A DNA stretch of 64,000 nt, from positions 372,001-436,000 of the forward strand of contig JANFAH010000045.1 of the NCBI GenBank assembly GCA_024663395.1, in the 5' to 3' direction. This stretch comes from Pisolithus tinctorius (taxonomy: Eukaryota > Basidiomycota > Agaricomycetes > Boletales > Pisolithaceae). The notes under the pieces were generated by a model, which did no database searches, was not told where the DNA came from, and saw only the letters and a program-made list of their open reading frames with translations. Position numbers and translations under genes: made by a program. This document shows, piece by piece, positions 34,484 through 44,854 of this stretch (position 1 is the stretch's first letter; each line of letters begins with the position of its first letter).

Positions 34484-34773
34484 GCTCAGTATGGCATTCA
34501 TCACTTATTTCCAACTTATCCCTGCCATTCTACATACTTTACACACTTTGTAGTCAGCTCTTTCTGTAGTCCTTTGTAGCCCCTCGGCCTCTACCAATAG
34601 ACCCTTCCAGATCTGGTAAGCTTACTAAGCTGTCGGTGTCAGGCTTGTTGCTGCTCATGTGCCTGCAGCACTATGTTCATGGAACAGAAAAGAGATGCAA
34701 AAGCATGGGTGAGAAACAAAAAAAGACAGGTCCCTGACTTCCTCCCAGCCTGGCTGCATAGACCTTCACTTAT

Positions 34774-34816
34774 TGTAAAATATACAATGTTTGGTGCAAA
34801 CATTGTATATTTTACA
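34774..34816. repeat. Perfect inverted repeat, 20-bp arms and GTG loop (copy 2)
   Basis: Identical to the hairpin at 34441-34483, 333 bases further on in the second duplicate unit. Confidence 0.9.
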
Positions 34817-35016
34817 GCTTGGTATGGCATTCGTCACTTATTTCCAACTTATCCCTGCCATTCTACATACTTTATGCACTTTGTAGTCAGCTCTTTCTGT
34901 AGTCCTTTGTAGCCCCTCAGCCTCTACCAATAGACCCTTCCAGATCCAGTAAGCTTACTAAGCTGTCGGCATCGGGCTCATTGCTGCCCATGCACCTGCA
35001 GCACTATGTGCATGTT

Positions 35017-36009
35017 CCATGATTGCACTCAGTGTGGGGACACACTATATGTATATGAGGAGTTTTTGTGGGTAGGGTGAGAGCAGAAGGCTACTCAAGT
35101 TAGCCTAAACACAGAACTCAGACTTGAAATGACAAAGTCTATATTATCTACTAACCTAAACACAGAACTGTGTAGGTTGTGAGTAAAAAGGTGTACTGTA
35201 GTAGTGAAAACAGCACCATACCTCAGACTTGGAATGACGAAGTCTGAGGTGTAAGGTAAGACGAAGTGTAAACTAAGTACCTAACATATTATGTAATCAA
35301 CTCGGTGTAGGCTGGATGACATACTGTGCTCCAACAGGAGTGGCGGCAGAGTACAATACCATACTACACTGGTACTACATGATCACACTGTTCAGACCTG
35401 AGAGAAAATGGGCAGACACAACGAGGGAACGTGCCATGGATGCATATAACTGCCCACCTCTCGCACTTGCATCCTACACGTGTTGATGACCTCGCAATTG
35501 CACAAACACTGTCCTGTATGCTGAACTTGGTCGCTTACATAATGCCACCTCCCTTCGGAACTGGACAGAATGCTGCTGGGGGGGTGTGTGACCCCTGCTA
35601 ACCCTTTTTGGGGCACCCCTGACACAGCTTGTATATTTTATGGGATAACTGTACTTATTTGGTGTTTTGTTATTTTTTTGGATGGTTTTTGACTTTTTGT
35701 TAGTGGGTTTTATGTTTTTTGAGTGAAGACTAGCTATTGGTAGGATCTCCAGACAAAACCCAGGGTAAAACAGATAAAAAGAAATGAACTATGTTTGGTA
35801 TCAGGTGGAGTGAGTGGTATGTGGGTCACCCCCTGTGGGGACTTTGAATGCTGACTGTCCCCAGTCAGCACAGGAGAAGGAACAAGGGCAGCAGAAGAAG
35901 CCACAGGGAGGCAGGCAAAGCCATGGAAGGAGGTATGGGTATCATGGGAGAAGAGGGTATGGGGGAATAGCACGATGGACAAACTGTGGATACTGGAAAG
36001 GATGGATAG
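35017..36009. other. Unassigned stretch between R3 and the end of Gypsy-1
   Basis: The 3' LTR of minus-strand Gypsy-1 is expected here, but the sequence does not resemble its 656-bp 5' LTR. At 35829-35870 it matches the segment next to LTR A, so the end of the internal region is present and the LTR proper has been lost or replaced. An imperfect inverted motif around CTCAGACTTGGAATGACG lies at about 35220-35250. Confidence 0.4.
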
Positions 36010-36387
36010 TCAGCTGTCTGCAGCAAAAGCCTTGACATCATCATCAGTGGGGTCATCCTCAGCTTCCTCAAGAATGCAGTCAAGTTTGTCATCATCTAAC
36101 CCAGTAATGTGAGTCACAGTTGCACAGGTTTGAGACTGCAGGTGGTATGGAAGTAAGCAGAATGCAGCAAAGTGGAGTTTGGAGATGGAACCATCCAACT
36201 CAGCAGCAGGTACAAGCCTCCAGTGGTCCAATGAAGGACGACCATGGGGCCAGTGTACCACAGCTTTGTCTTCTGGTTCAGCTCTTTCTCTACACAGGAG
36301 TTGTGAATGAGCATGAGGGTGCCAGGAGTGAAGTTATGGTCTTTAATGTGATGCTGAAAGGTGGCTTCGAACTGCTGGATAGACTGG

Positions 36388-36442
<55 letters not shown>

Positions 36443-37410
36443 GGACATTATTGCAGACCTGGTCTAGGTCATCCTGACACTTCTGTAATTGGCATGTGTG
36501 CCAAGCAATCAGTTCTGTGGTAGTCAGTGGTGTCGCATCATCGTGTGATAGGGGTAAGAGGAAAGTAGCCTCAGCAAGGTTGAATGGGAACAGTGGCTCA
36601 ACACCATGCACCATGAAGTAAGGGGACAAACCTGTGGACTTCAAGATGGTGACCCACTCAGCCCAGAACATGGAGTGCGCAACAGTGTGCCAGTGGCAGT
36701 CATTGTTCTCACAGCTCTTCATGATAGCCTTGTGTACATCATAGTGGCGATGCTCTACAATGCCATTAGCCTGAGAGTTGTAAGGAGAGATATGGATGTG
36801 ATGGATATCATATTGCACAGCTAAGGCATCTAACACTTGGATGAATGCAGGACCATTGTCAGTGACAATCTCAGCTAGCAGACCCCAGTGGCATAGAATG
36901 TCTTCAAAGATAAAGGACACAAGTGTGGTACTATTTTCTGCATGCAACATGTGCCACTCAGGATATGAGGTGAGCGCACAATGAGCCTGTACGATGTAGC
37001 AGTAGCCACTGGCTTTGGGCATTAGCATTGTGTCAATATGAGCTTTATGAAACAGGCCCCCTATCATGGGCACAGTGGGAGGGACATGAAGCTTCTGCAT
37101 CTGGTGGATCTGGCATTTGTGACAAGTGCAAACATACCACTTCACATCTTTGACAAGAAGAGGCCACCAAAAGCAGAGGAGAAGGTGCATGTGGACCATG
37201 AAGATACCTTTGTGTCTGAGGTCATCATGCGCTTCTTTGATGAGTCAATACTGCTTGGATTCATCGACAACTAGCTGGTGCCATCTGTGTGGTTCCCTAT
37301 GCCATAAGTTACCATCTAGGAGGAAGAAGTGGCTGGCCGAATTAAAGAAAGATGAGTATTGTGCATCAGTAACATCAGGAGGTCGCTTGTGGGTTGTGAG
37401 GAATGTGTGG
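36010..37410 (-). pseudogene. Gypsy-1 integrase and C-terminal tail (downstream half after Z)
   Basis: Starts at the Z boundary in the frame left by RNase H. It has one TGA (KQY, stop, LIKEAHDD, where an Arg codon is expected), the HHCC zinc domain (HKGIFMVHMHLLLCFWWPLL, then CTCHKCQ), and the catalytic triad blocks KAHIDTMLMP, IVTDNGPAF and SPYNSQANGIVE. The tail includes a (His-Thr) stretch encoded by a CA repeat, then LAELDG-type GPY/F-like sequence and SKLHFAAFCLLPY, ending at 36010. Confidence 0.8.
36389..36440. repeat. (TG)26 microsatellite inside the integrase frame
   Basis: Fifty-two bases of uninterrupted TG. On the minus coding strand it reads as alternating His and Thr, and the frame stays open on both sides. 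Gypsy-2 has no such tract at the homologous place. Confidence 0.9.
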
Positions 37411-37880
37411 TGTAGGAATAGGTAATAGGATGAACCTAGAAATAGTAATTGTCAGTAATGATGGGCGAGTATAATGCTCGACCCAAAAGGGAGGTCCTGT
37501 TTCATGAAAAGAAGTGTAGTAAAAATGTAAAAATGCGAACTCAAATGGAATACTTAACTCTGTCTGTCTGATAGCTCTTGCCAGTCCTCCTGGCCCTTTG
37601 GGTACTCCCCAAAGTAATAAATCTAACTTCGGAAACTCGCCAAAATGCGAGTCAAAATCACCCTGCTACTGAGGGCCTGTGACATGGATTTGTTGTTTGG
37701 TAAACTGAACTTGTGTGAACACAGCGCATGTGCTTAGTCAGCAACGTGGCTGCTCGCCACCAAGTCCAGTGGTACAACATGAAAAAACAAAAACAAGGAA
37801 ACAAAACCAAGGAAAACTCTCCACCCCTGAACTCTTGACCCAGACTGCTTCTCCTAGGGAACTCAAACTCGTTCCCTACA

Positions 37881-38793
37881 TCTGAGGGGCAGTTTAGAAT
37901 TCGACCATCCTCAGTTGCTCTCCTTCTTGCACAAACATCCTTGACCTCACATCTGCTTCCCTCGACCTCTGAACATGGTGCCTCACCCTTCTAACCTCAC
38001 ACTACTCGAACATGACCCCCCTTCTCTCCCAAGACCCACTCCCAGCCTTGCCAAACAACCCTCCCAGTCTTCGAAACTCCTCGCCCTCGAATGCAACCCT
38101 TTCCACCCACAAAAATGCCACCTGACCTCAAACATGCACTCTGCTTCTCAAACACTCCCCTCACAACTCAAACCTCGAACCAAACAACAATGGAGATAAA
38201 CTCTGGGCAAACAAACAAGTGAGTAATAACTCGAGTGTGGAGCGAGCCAAAGACTGCCCTTTGAGGCACAGTCTTTGAGCGAAACGGTAGTGGGGTGCAA
38301 CACAGTGCGGTGGCTGGTACAGCGGACACAGACCCTCTACGAGGTGGCTCGAAGATGTACTTGTACCTAAAAAAAAAAACCCAATCAGTCGTGTATATAC
38401 TATCCTTATATGCATATGTGTTCTCAATTACTGCTTGTCCTTAAGACAACTTAGCACAGGGAGAATCGCAGAAAACTCAAAACTACACATCAGAGTGAGT
38501 AGAATCACCCCTAGACTAGTACGACTTGGTTGAACAATGTCACACAAAGCAAAACTCGTGTTAAGGAAAACTATACTTCAACACTCTCACCGAGACTTTC
38601 TCTATACCATCCTCCTCATTCCTGTACCCTCGACTCTCTGTGTGCATGTATGCTTAACTTCTTGCACTTTGTCTGGCACTTTGTCTGGCAGCTGAAGCCT
38701 TTGTGCTAAGTGCTGCCGAGCAACCTCGAGTCACCCATCTTTGTTCGCCACTATCTCGACCCTAGAAACAAAGCATTTTGACATAGTATAAGC
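37881..38793. other. Element Z interior next to its 3' LTR
   Basis: No recognised protein. A minus-strand acceptor-like run (nine T then AGGTACAAG) lies at about 38356-38371, consistent with a last exon of the captured gene. The plus-strand frames here are not convincing. Confidence 0.35.
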
Positions 38794-39369
38794 TCAAAGT
38801 AAAATAAAACCTGTCACCTTAGTTTCATAGAGTCTCGAGCCCTCCTTGATGACAGGTCTTCGACCCCGATGGGTGTAGGTGCTGACTTCTTTCAATCCTA
38901 AGCTTTGGCCCTCCACCTCGCAGCCAGGTGGACAGAGTCTTGATACTAAGTACAGATGAATGGCTTCAAGCTGTTCACCCCTGTCAACTGCCTTTCCCTT
39001 TGTGCTAAGGTACCTGTACTTCACAGTATAAAGTGTTCGAATCAAAACTGAATAGGGTACCTGGACTTCACACATCCCCTCCCTGAACCTCTCTTCTGGC
39101 ACTGTTGCTCTCAGCACACCCCTTGCTCCAAAGGATTCTGCCCTTCGGGGACCAGCCCTTGCTTCATTCGATGCCAGCTCTCTACCAGAAGCTGACCATC
39201 TGCACTCGAACTTGCTGGATACCCTAATGCCAAATACTTGTAAGTAACTTGTCATAAAAATGGAAAGAAACAAAGAGTGCTCGGGCTCTGTGTATGAATC
39301 CATGTCGCCTTGTATGTGCTGTGTGCGACTTCGTTTTTCTAGCCAGCACCAGCCCTCCCCAATTGTCAT
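38794..39369 (-). CDS. Unrecognised open frame inside element Z (191 residues)
   Basis: Begins MTIGEGWCWLEKRSRTQHIQ. It includes FMTSYLQVFGIRVSSKFECR, whose YLQ block matches the exon-like part of the upstream tandem units, so it may be the last unit of that array read through. No domain recognised. Confidence 0.25.
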   Translation of the reverse strand: MTIGEGWCWLEKRSRTQHIQGDMDSYTEPEHSLFLSIFMTSYLQVFGIRVSSKFECRWSASGRELASNEARAGPRRAESFGARGVLRATVPEERFREGMCEVQVPYSVLIRTLYTVKYRYLSTKGKAVDRGEQLEAIHLYLVSRLCPPGCEVEGQSLGLKEVSTYTHRGRRPVIKEGSRLYETKVTGFILL

Positions 39370-42300
39370 GACACCCTGCGAAGTTCCTTGTGCACTCTCC
39401 TGCCGGTCTGAACATTGCTTTTGTACTCTTGAATGCGACTGCCCTTGGTCATAGTCATCAGGTAGTCTAAAACAACATAATCATAAGTGAGTTAACATGA
39501 AATAAAGACGAAAACTTGAGTCATTGCATGCAGCAGCTGAGGTCTCCCCACGGTCCCTCCAACAAAGGCTTAAATCATTCATATGTCGTTGTATGTGTCG
39601 CACGGTCGCTTGAAAGCCACTATGTAGTTCCAACGAACACTTCTTCTTGCATAGTCTTTCCTTTTTACCCCACTCGTAATAACATCGTTGCGCTGCATCG
39701 CACTGCATCGCTTCGACCGTCCACCACTTCTCTTCGCATGTCAGTATATTTTCTTGTATCATGATCACTAGAACGCTGTTGGCTGCTCTCCTTCGTAGGC
39801 ACTTGTTCTTCCTATAATGACATAGTTGTAAGTAAAACTTCTCGAAGTAAGAGCAAAACATAGAGCTGTCTAGCTCGTCTGGTGTGACTCCAACGCCTCT
39901 CACATGTCGCACTTCTTTGTCTACTGTTGAATGCTGTCATCATAGATCGACTCGCAGTTGTGATGCTTGTTCCGAGCAACTGCATGTAGCACATCTGGGT
40001 TCAGCGTCGGCTTCCTTGTGCCTAACTGTTAGTTCATCATTTCCATCCCGCTCACCCCACTCATAGTAGAACTGTTGTACCGCATTATGTTGCTTCGCAT
40101 TGACGGTCTGCTGTCCTGTCTTGTATGTTATCATACTCGATTGTAGATACCGGACTTTCCTATAGTAATGTGGCTGTAAGTGATATGACACAAAATAAAA
40201 GAGAAAGAATGAGCTGTTGAGCTCAATGCGTGAATCTCCTATTCCTCTCTTCTGTCAAATGATTTCTGTTGCTTCAAATGACCCTCAATCAATCACGACC
40301 CGTGACACCGCCCTTCATACTCTTGTTGCCCCTCCTAGTCGCTCGTATGCACTTTGTACCTTTGGGCCCGATAGCCTTTGCCCATGCTCGTCATACAGTC
40401 CTGTAATGTCTAAGATATATAACGGTTCTCCATCTGTGATGAGAAATGCTTGTCCATTGCTTCGAGAATGGACAATGAAGCCTGTAGGTTCACGTGAGTC
40501 GAATGGGGTGTTGAACGCAGATAGGATGGATTCAGCGTTGGGTGTGGGTGCGACATAGGAACTGAGTGTCTGCGTCATGTGGTGATATTTGGTTGTGGCA
40601 CATATGGGAGGGAGAGCACAGTGTAGAGATTTGCTGAGCTTTGCTGTCGCACCCTCGGGGTCTAGTCTGGGTTCGCTCAACGTGGCAGAAGGGTAAGAGG
40701 GAGGAGGAACGAGTCCGCCCCCTGCAAATAGGATTGTGCGCATGATGTTCCCATCGTAGGTACAATCGAACAGACTTCCACTGCCAGCTATCTGGCTGTC
40801 TTTGGGCCCGAACACCCCCGCAGGACATAACGCGATGGTCAACAGCCCATCCTTTCCATTTGCCTCTAGCATGACCTTCTCTCCCTGGGCTTTGGAATCA
40901 TTATACATGGCGAACGGCTTCTCCAGATAGGGCACCCATTCATTGACATTCATGATGTCAGTGCTGTCAAATATGATGCCTGCGGAACTCGTGTAGATGA
41001 GCTTACGGACACCAGCTGCAATGGCTGCCTCGACAATGGCTTGGGTGCCTTCGATGTAACCCCTGAAGTAGACGGAGGGGTCTTTCACACCTCGCCGTAG
41101 TAAGGCATTCTGTACAATATATGTAACGCCTGATCTCTCCAATATATCCAACACATCCCATTTGTCTGTGGTGTCCCCCGAATAAAATGGGACATCATGA
41201 TGTCTCTGCACAATATCCAACATGGGGATGGTGTCTCCCCTTGCTAACTGCTCAATGGTGTGTCGACCTAAAATTTTGCTTCAATCGATGGTAAGGTAGG
41301 CATCTTCTTCTTGAAGGGACGTGGTCACAGGTCGTCCCAATCTGGACCTTTGTACTGTAGGTGCATCAACACTCAAAGGTTCATTGATACTCTGTAAAAA
41401 TTCGCATTCCCTAAAATGCAGTAGCTGTAAGCAAAACGGTCTAAGGAAATAACTAAAACTTGGGCTGTGGAGCCCACTCAGTGTGGTCTTGATACTCTTC
41501 ACATGCTGTGTATCCCATCATGACTTCAAACCTCGCCTTCATGTTGCTATTCGTGCTAAGTCTTGTGTGCAAGTCCACTGAGTCGCTTCGAGCTTGTTTG
41601 TTGTGGCACTTCGTGGCCATCGTACTTGTCGTGCTGTAAATCAATGCGTTCTATCTTCGAAGCCATCATCTACCCTAGAACAGAGTAACCATAAGTAAAA
41701 GGTCATGCATCTAAAACAGAAACTCGGGTGGTTGCGCTTGGTATCCATGCTTGTCGGCTCTTGTATCCTGGATGATCGCTGTTGTAGTTTGAACTGTAGT
41801 CAACGTGCTTGTCTTGCCATACTTCGATCGTAGTTTGTTGTAGATTCCTTAATGCCTTGTAAAAACCCATATTCCCTAAGACGACATAGCCATAAGTAGA
41901 ATGCTCGAAAGAAAAAACTGAACTTTGGGCCTTCGAGCCCACTTGGCATGGATTTGACACTCCTCACCTCCCACACATCTCACTGCAATCCCAAAATTTG
42001 CTGTTGCACTGATATTCGCAGTAGTTTGGGTATACAAGTCTGTGGAGTCACTTCTAACTTTTCTCTTGTGGCTTCTCTTGGTTGTTGTACCTGTCACACT
42101 GTAACTCGATGTGTCCCATCTTCCGAATTGTTGTCTACTCTAGAATAATGTAGCTGTAAGTATAAAGTCACGAAACTAAAACAATAACCTGAGCTGTTAC
42201 GCTCAGTATCTATGCTCGTCGGATCCTGTATCTTCAAGGATTGCTGCAGTAGATAGAGCTGTAGCCACCATGCTAATCCTGCCATACATCTGTGCGACAT

Positions 42301-43560
42301 TTGCTCATAGATCATTGTAGACTCTTGCATCTCGATCACTGTTTGACATAGTTGTCCATTTTCCCTAGAATAATGACAGCATAAGTAAAACATCCCGAAA
42401 CAAACATGAAACCTTGAGCTTCTGAGCTCATCGTTTGTATCCACTGCGCCTCATATCCATTGTATTGCCACTCTAGCATCACATGGCTGTCAATCTGCGT
42501 CGAACGTTGTCAGTGTCACTGCCACCCACATTAGTGTTGTTGTCGTCTTCATCGCCATCGCTAGTCTGTACATGGTTCCATCAGGCATAGCATCTGTACT
42601 GAATGATAAGAACGATACCACCTTTGTGCCTTCTGACTGTGCGCCCCATTCATAGTAGCGCCATCACATCTTGTCATGTAGCTTCTCCTCAACAGTCCTT
42701 TGTCTTTCCTCACAGATCGTCATAGTTCCTTGTATCGCAGCTGCTTGGATGTTGGTCGCACTTTGTTGCAACCATCTGATATCCCTAGAGTAAGGTAAAT
42801 GTAAGTAGAACGTTCCAAAATCGAAATGAACCCTTGAGCTGTCGTGCTCAGTGCTTGCACTCCTTGCACCTCGTTCCCATTGAACAGCTGTTCTCTCGTT
42901 GCACATCCTTCAGTCTGTGTAAAATGCTGTCACTGTTGTTGGACATGCTTTTGTCATTGCCACCACTCATAATTGCAGTAGCTTCTGTATGATATTCTGT
43001 AGCACTTGGTATTTCCTAAAATGCGGTAGCTGTGAGTAAAGCACTGTGAAACTGAAACAAAACCTCGAGCATTTGAGCTCGGTAGCCTCCATTGCACTCT
43101 GCATTCATGGAATGGCCAATCTTGCATCATGCGGCCTTCGATCCTCTTTGAGCACTGTCATAGTCATTTCTCGTATTGTGACCGTCTGGATGTCACTTGC
43201 CTGTCGTCATATACAGTCGTTTTCCCTAGAATAAAGTAGATGTAAGTAAAGCGCTCTAAAGCTAAAACAAAACCTTGAGCTATCAAGCTCAGAATCCACA
43301 CTTGCCATGCATTGTCCCCATCAAATGGCACAGTCAATCTTGTATGGCCTTTGATCAGCGCTAGGCCTAGTCGTTGTCATTCTGTGTATCGCGATCATTG
43401 TCCGTTGTAAATATCCGGTTTCCCTAGAGTAAGGCCGATGTAAGTAAAGCATTTTGAAACCAAAGCAAACCTTTGAGCCTTCGAGCTCAGTAACTGTGCT
43501 CGTCGCGCCCCTTTCCCATCAAGTGGCATATTCAACCTTGCACAGCCGTTGACCTGCACT
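39230..43560 (-). repeat. Tandem array of exon/intron-like units, each with a small hairpin
   Basis: Units of about 200-345 bases. On the minus strand each unit has a hairpin (GAGC...GCTC type), about 45 bases later TTTACTTACANCTAC and TTCTAG or TATAG, then an exon-like block starting near [R/E]xxYLQ and in two units ending YYEWG before GTGAGC or GTAAAA. The CTTAC block sits near 39240, 39487, 39830, 40168, 41430, 41693, 41894, 42152, 42374, 42801, 43031, 43242 and 43440. The ERG26 fragment interrupts the array at 40.3-41.3 kb. Frames are mostly broken. It could be a decayed gene built of duplicated exons. Confidence 0.55.
40315..41270 (-). pseudogene. ERG26-like sterol dehydrogenase fragment captured in element Z
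   Basis: ERG26 is the C-3 sterol dehydrogenase (4-alpha-carboxylate decarboxylase) of ergosterol synthesis. The open frame from 41223 continues upstream in frame to an acceptor-like TTTTAG at about 41270, giving GRHTIEQLARGDT then IVQRHHDVPFYSGD. Further matches: DPSVYFRGYIEGTQAIVEAA, GVRKLIYTSSAG, YNDSKAQGEKVMLEANGKDG, GVFGPKDSQI, LFDCTY and GQAFLITDGEPLY. The Y-x3-K catalytic pair of the short-chain dehydrogenase family is changed to YNDSK, as usual for this enzyme. The Rossmann glycine motif at the N-terminus is missing, the centre is scrambled (ITGLY lies near the end) and the C-terminus is short. No intron interrupts the 900 bases. Not expected to be active. Confidence 0.75.
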
Positions 43561-43986
43561 AAGTAAAGTTGTTGTTGTCAGTGCTATCGTGCTATCCACT
43601 GCTGCTGTTGCCCTCGCTCTGGTCACCATCGCTCGTAACCACGGTACCTTGCACATGGTACATCGTTCGCCCCATTCTTCATATCCTTCGATCGCTGTGC
43701 TCTTGCATAGTTGTCCTGTAGCACTAGTCTTGTCAGTGTGTAGTATTACTTGAGTGCACATGGCCACGATGCACAGAGCAGTCACATGACTCCGCTGAGT
43801 CAACATCGCTGGACTTTCTGCACAAGTCCCAACACTGAGTGTGCGTGTCGATTTGCTCGATGAATCCTCGAATAAAACATTTATTGCTGACACTTTGTGG
43901 CTGCAGAATATTTCGAGTGCAAGGGCATCTATCCTCGCTGTGTGCCTCAACATTTCGACCTGTAAAGACTCTTCCAGTGGCTTCCT

Positions 43987-44655
43987 TCATGTGACGAGCC
44001 TCAATGGCTCCTCAATCTTGATCCTTCTTGCTATAACCTTCATCTTGATGTATTTGGTACCTCTTAACGTCCTGTACGAGTTAGCATTCCCTTCATGTAC
44101 TGACTTATCTGCCTCATGACTGCTTGCGAGCACTTCGAGTACCTCGTCTGGTACTTTCTTGAACCTTGCTTGCCCTTCCAGTCTTTCTGTTTCGAATTCG
44201 AGAGGCACCTTTGATATGAGTGACTTGTCTGCCAACTGTTGCACCTCTTCGCTGACCACAGGAACCTTGACAGTGTTTTCTTTGAGACTTTGACATCTTA
44301 AGTCACTCGCCTCAAATTCAAACAGCACCTTTGTCATGAACAGCTCTTCCACTGCCACTGCCACCGGCTCAACTCGCTCAAGTCCTGGTGTTTCCTGTAA
44401 TTTCATAGTCAGTAGTTTGTTCATACTCGAAGAAAACTCTTTTGTCTCAAGGTGGGTTGCTGCTGCTGCTTCGACGAGCCTGCCTGGACTTTGGTGTTCA
44501 TCATTTGCCTCCTCGGATGGACTGTGTGGCTGTGCGTGACTTGTCGAAGCTACTTTTGGGACTTTCTCGCATTCTATGTATCTTGATAATTCTGTAGATC
44601 CCTGTACATTGGTTGTCAGTGAGCTGTGCATCAATGAACTCGGAAAAGACTTCAT
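43987..44655 (-). CDS. Unrecognised 222-residue open frame upstream of the array in element Z
   Basis: Starts MKSFPSSLMHSSLTTNVQGS. Charged, Val/Glu/Lys-rich, with an internal near-duplication: MTKVLFEFEASDLRCQSLKE and ISKVPLEFETERLEGQARFK. No domain recognised. Its place just upstream of the exon-like array, on the same strand, suggests it is the 5' part of the same captured gene. The frame is uninterrupted, unlike the array. Confidence 0.35.
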   Translation of the reverse strand: MKSFPSSLMHSSLTTNVQGSTELSRYIECEKVPKVASTSHAQPHSPSEEANDEHQSPGRLVEAAAATHLETKEFSSSMNKLLTMKLQETPGLERVEPVAVAVEELFMTKVLFEFEASDLRCQSLKENTVKVPVVSEEVQQLADKSLISKVPLEFETERLEGQARFKKVPDEVLEVLASSHEADKSVHEGNANSYRTLRGTKYIKMKVIARRIKIEEPLRLVT

Positions 44656-44854
44656 AGGCTGTTGCCACTTGTCCTAACTAGTTCTCTGGTCATTTCGTGG
44701 CTCGTAGTAGTCTTCTGTGCTTGTTTGTGCATGCTCCGAGCGAAATCCTTTGCATAGTAGTCATGTGGCTGTGTACGTTACTTGCTGCATGGGCCATGGA
44801 TTGTCTGAGTGTCGCTGTTGATCATTGTGTTGCATTTTCCGAATGATTTCACAC

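Larger units (their letters stand above)
34351..35016. repeat. 333-bp tandem duplication, each unit with a perfect hairpin
   Basis: Two units, about 34351-34683 and 34684-35016. They share GCATGGG..AAAAAAAGACAGG, the hairpin, CTTATCCCTGCCATTCTACA, and TAAGCTTACTAAGCTGTCGG. Most differences between the units are CG versus TG or CA. The left unit continues from repeat R3. Confidence 0.75.

Noticed and set aside
36120..36467. Plus-strand frame ending in a Cys-Val repeat
   Set aside because: It is the antisense of the integrase and the TG microsatellite.
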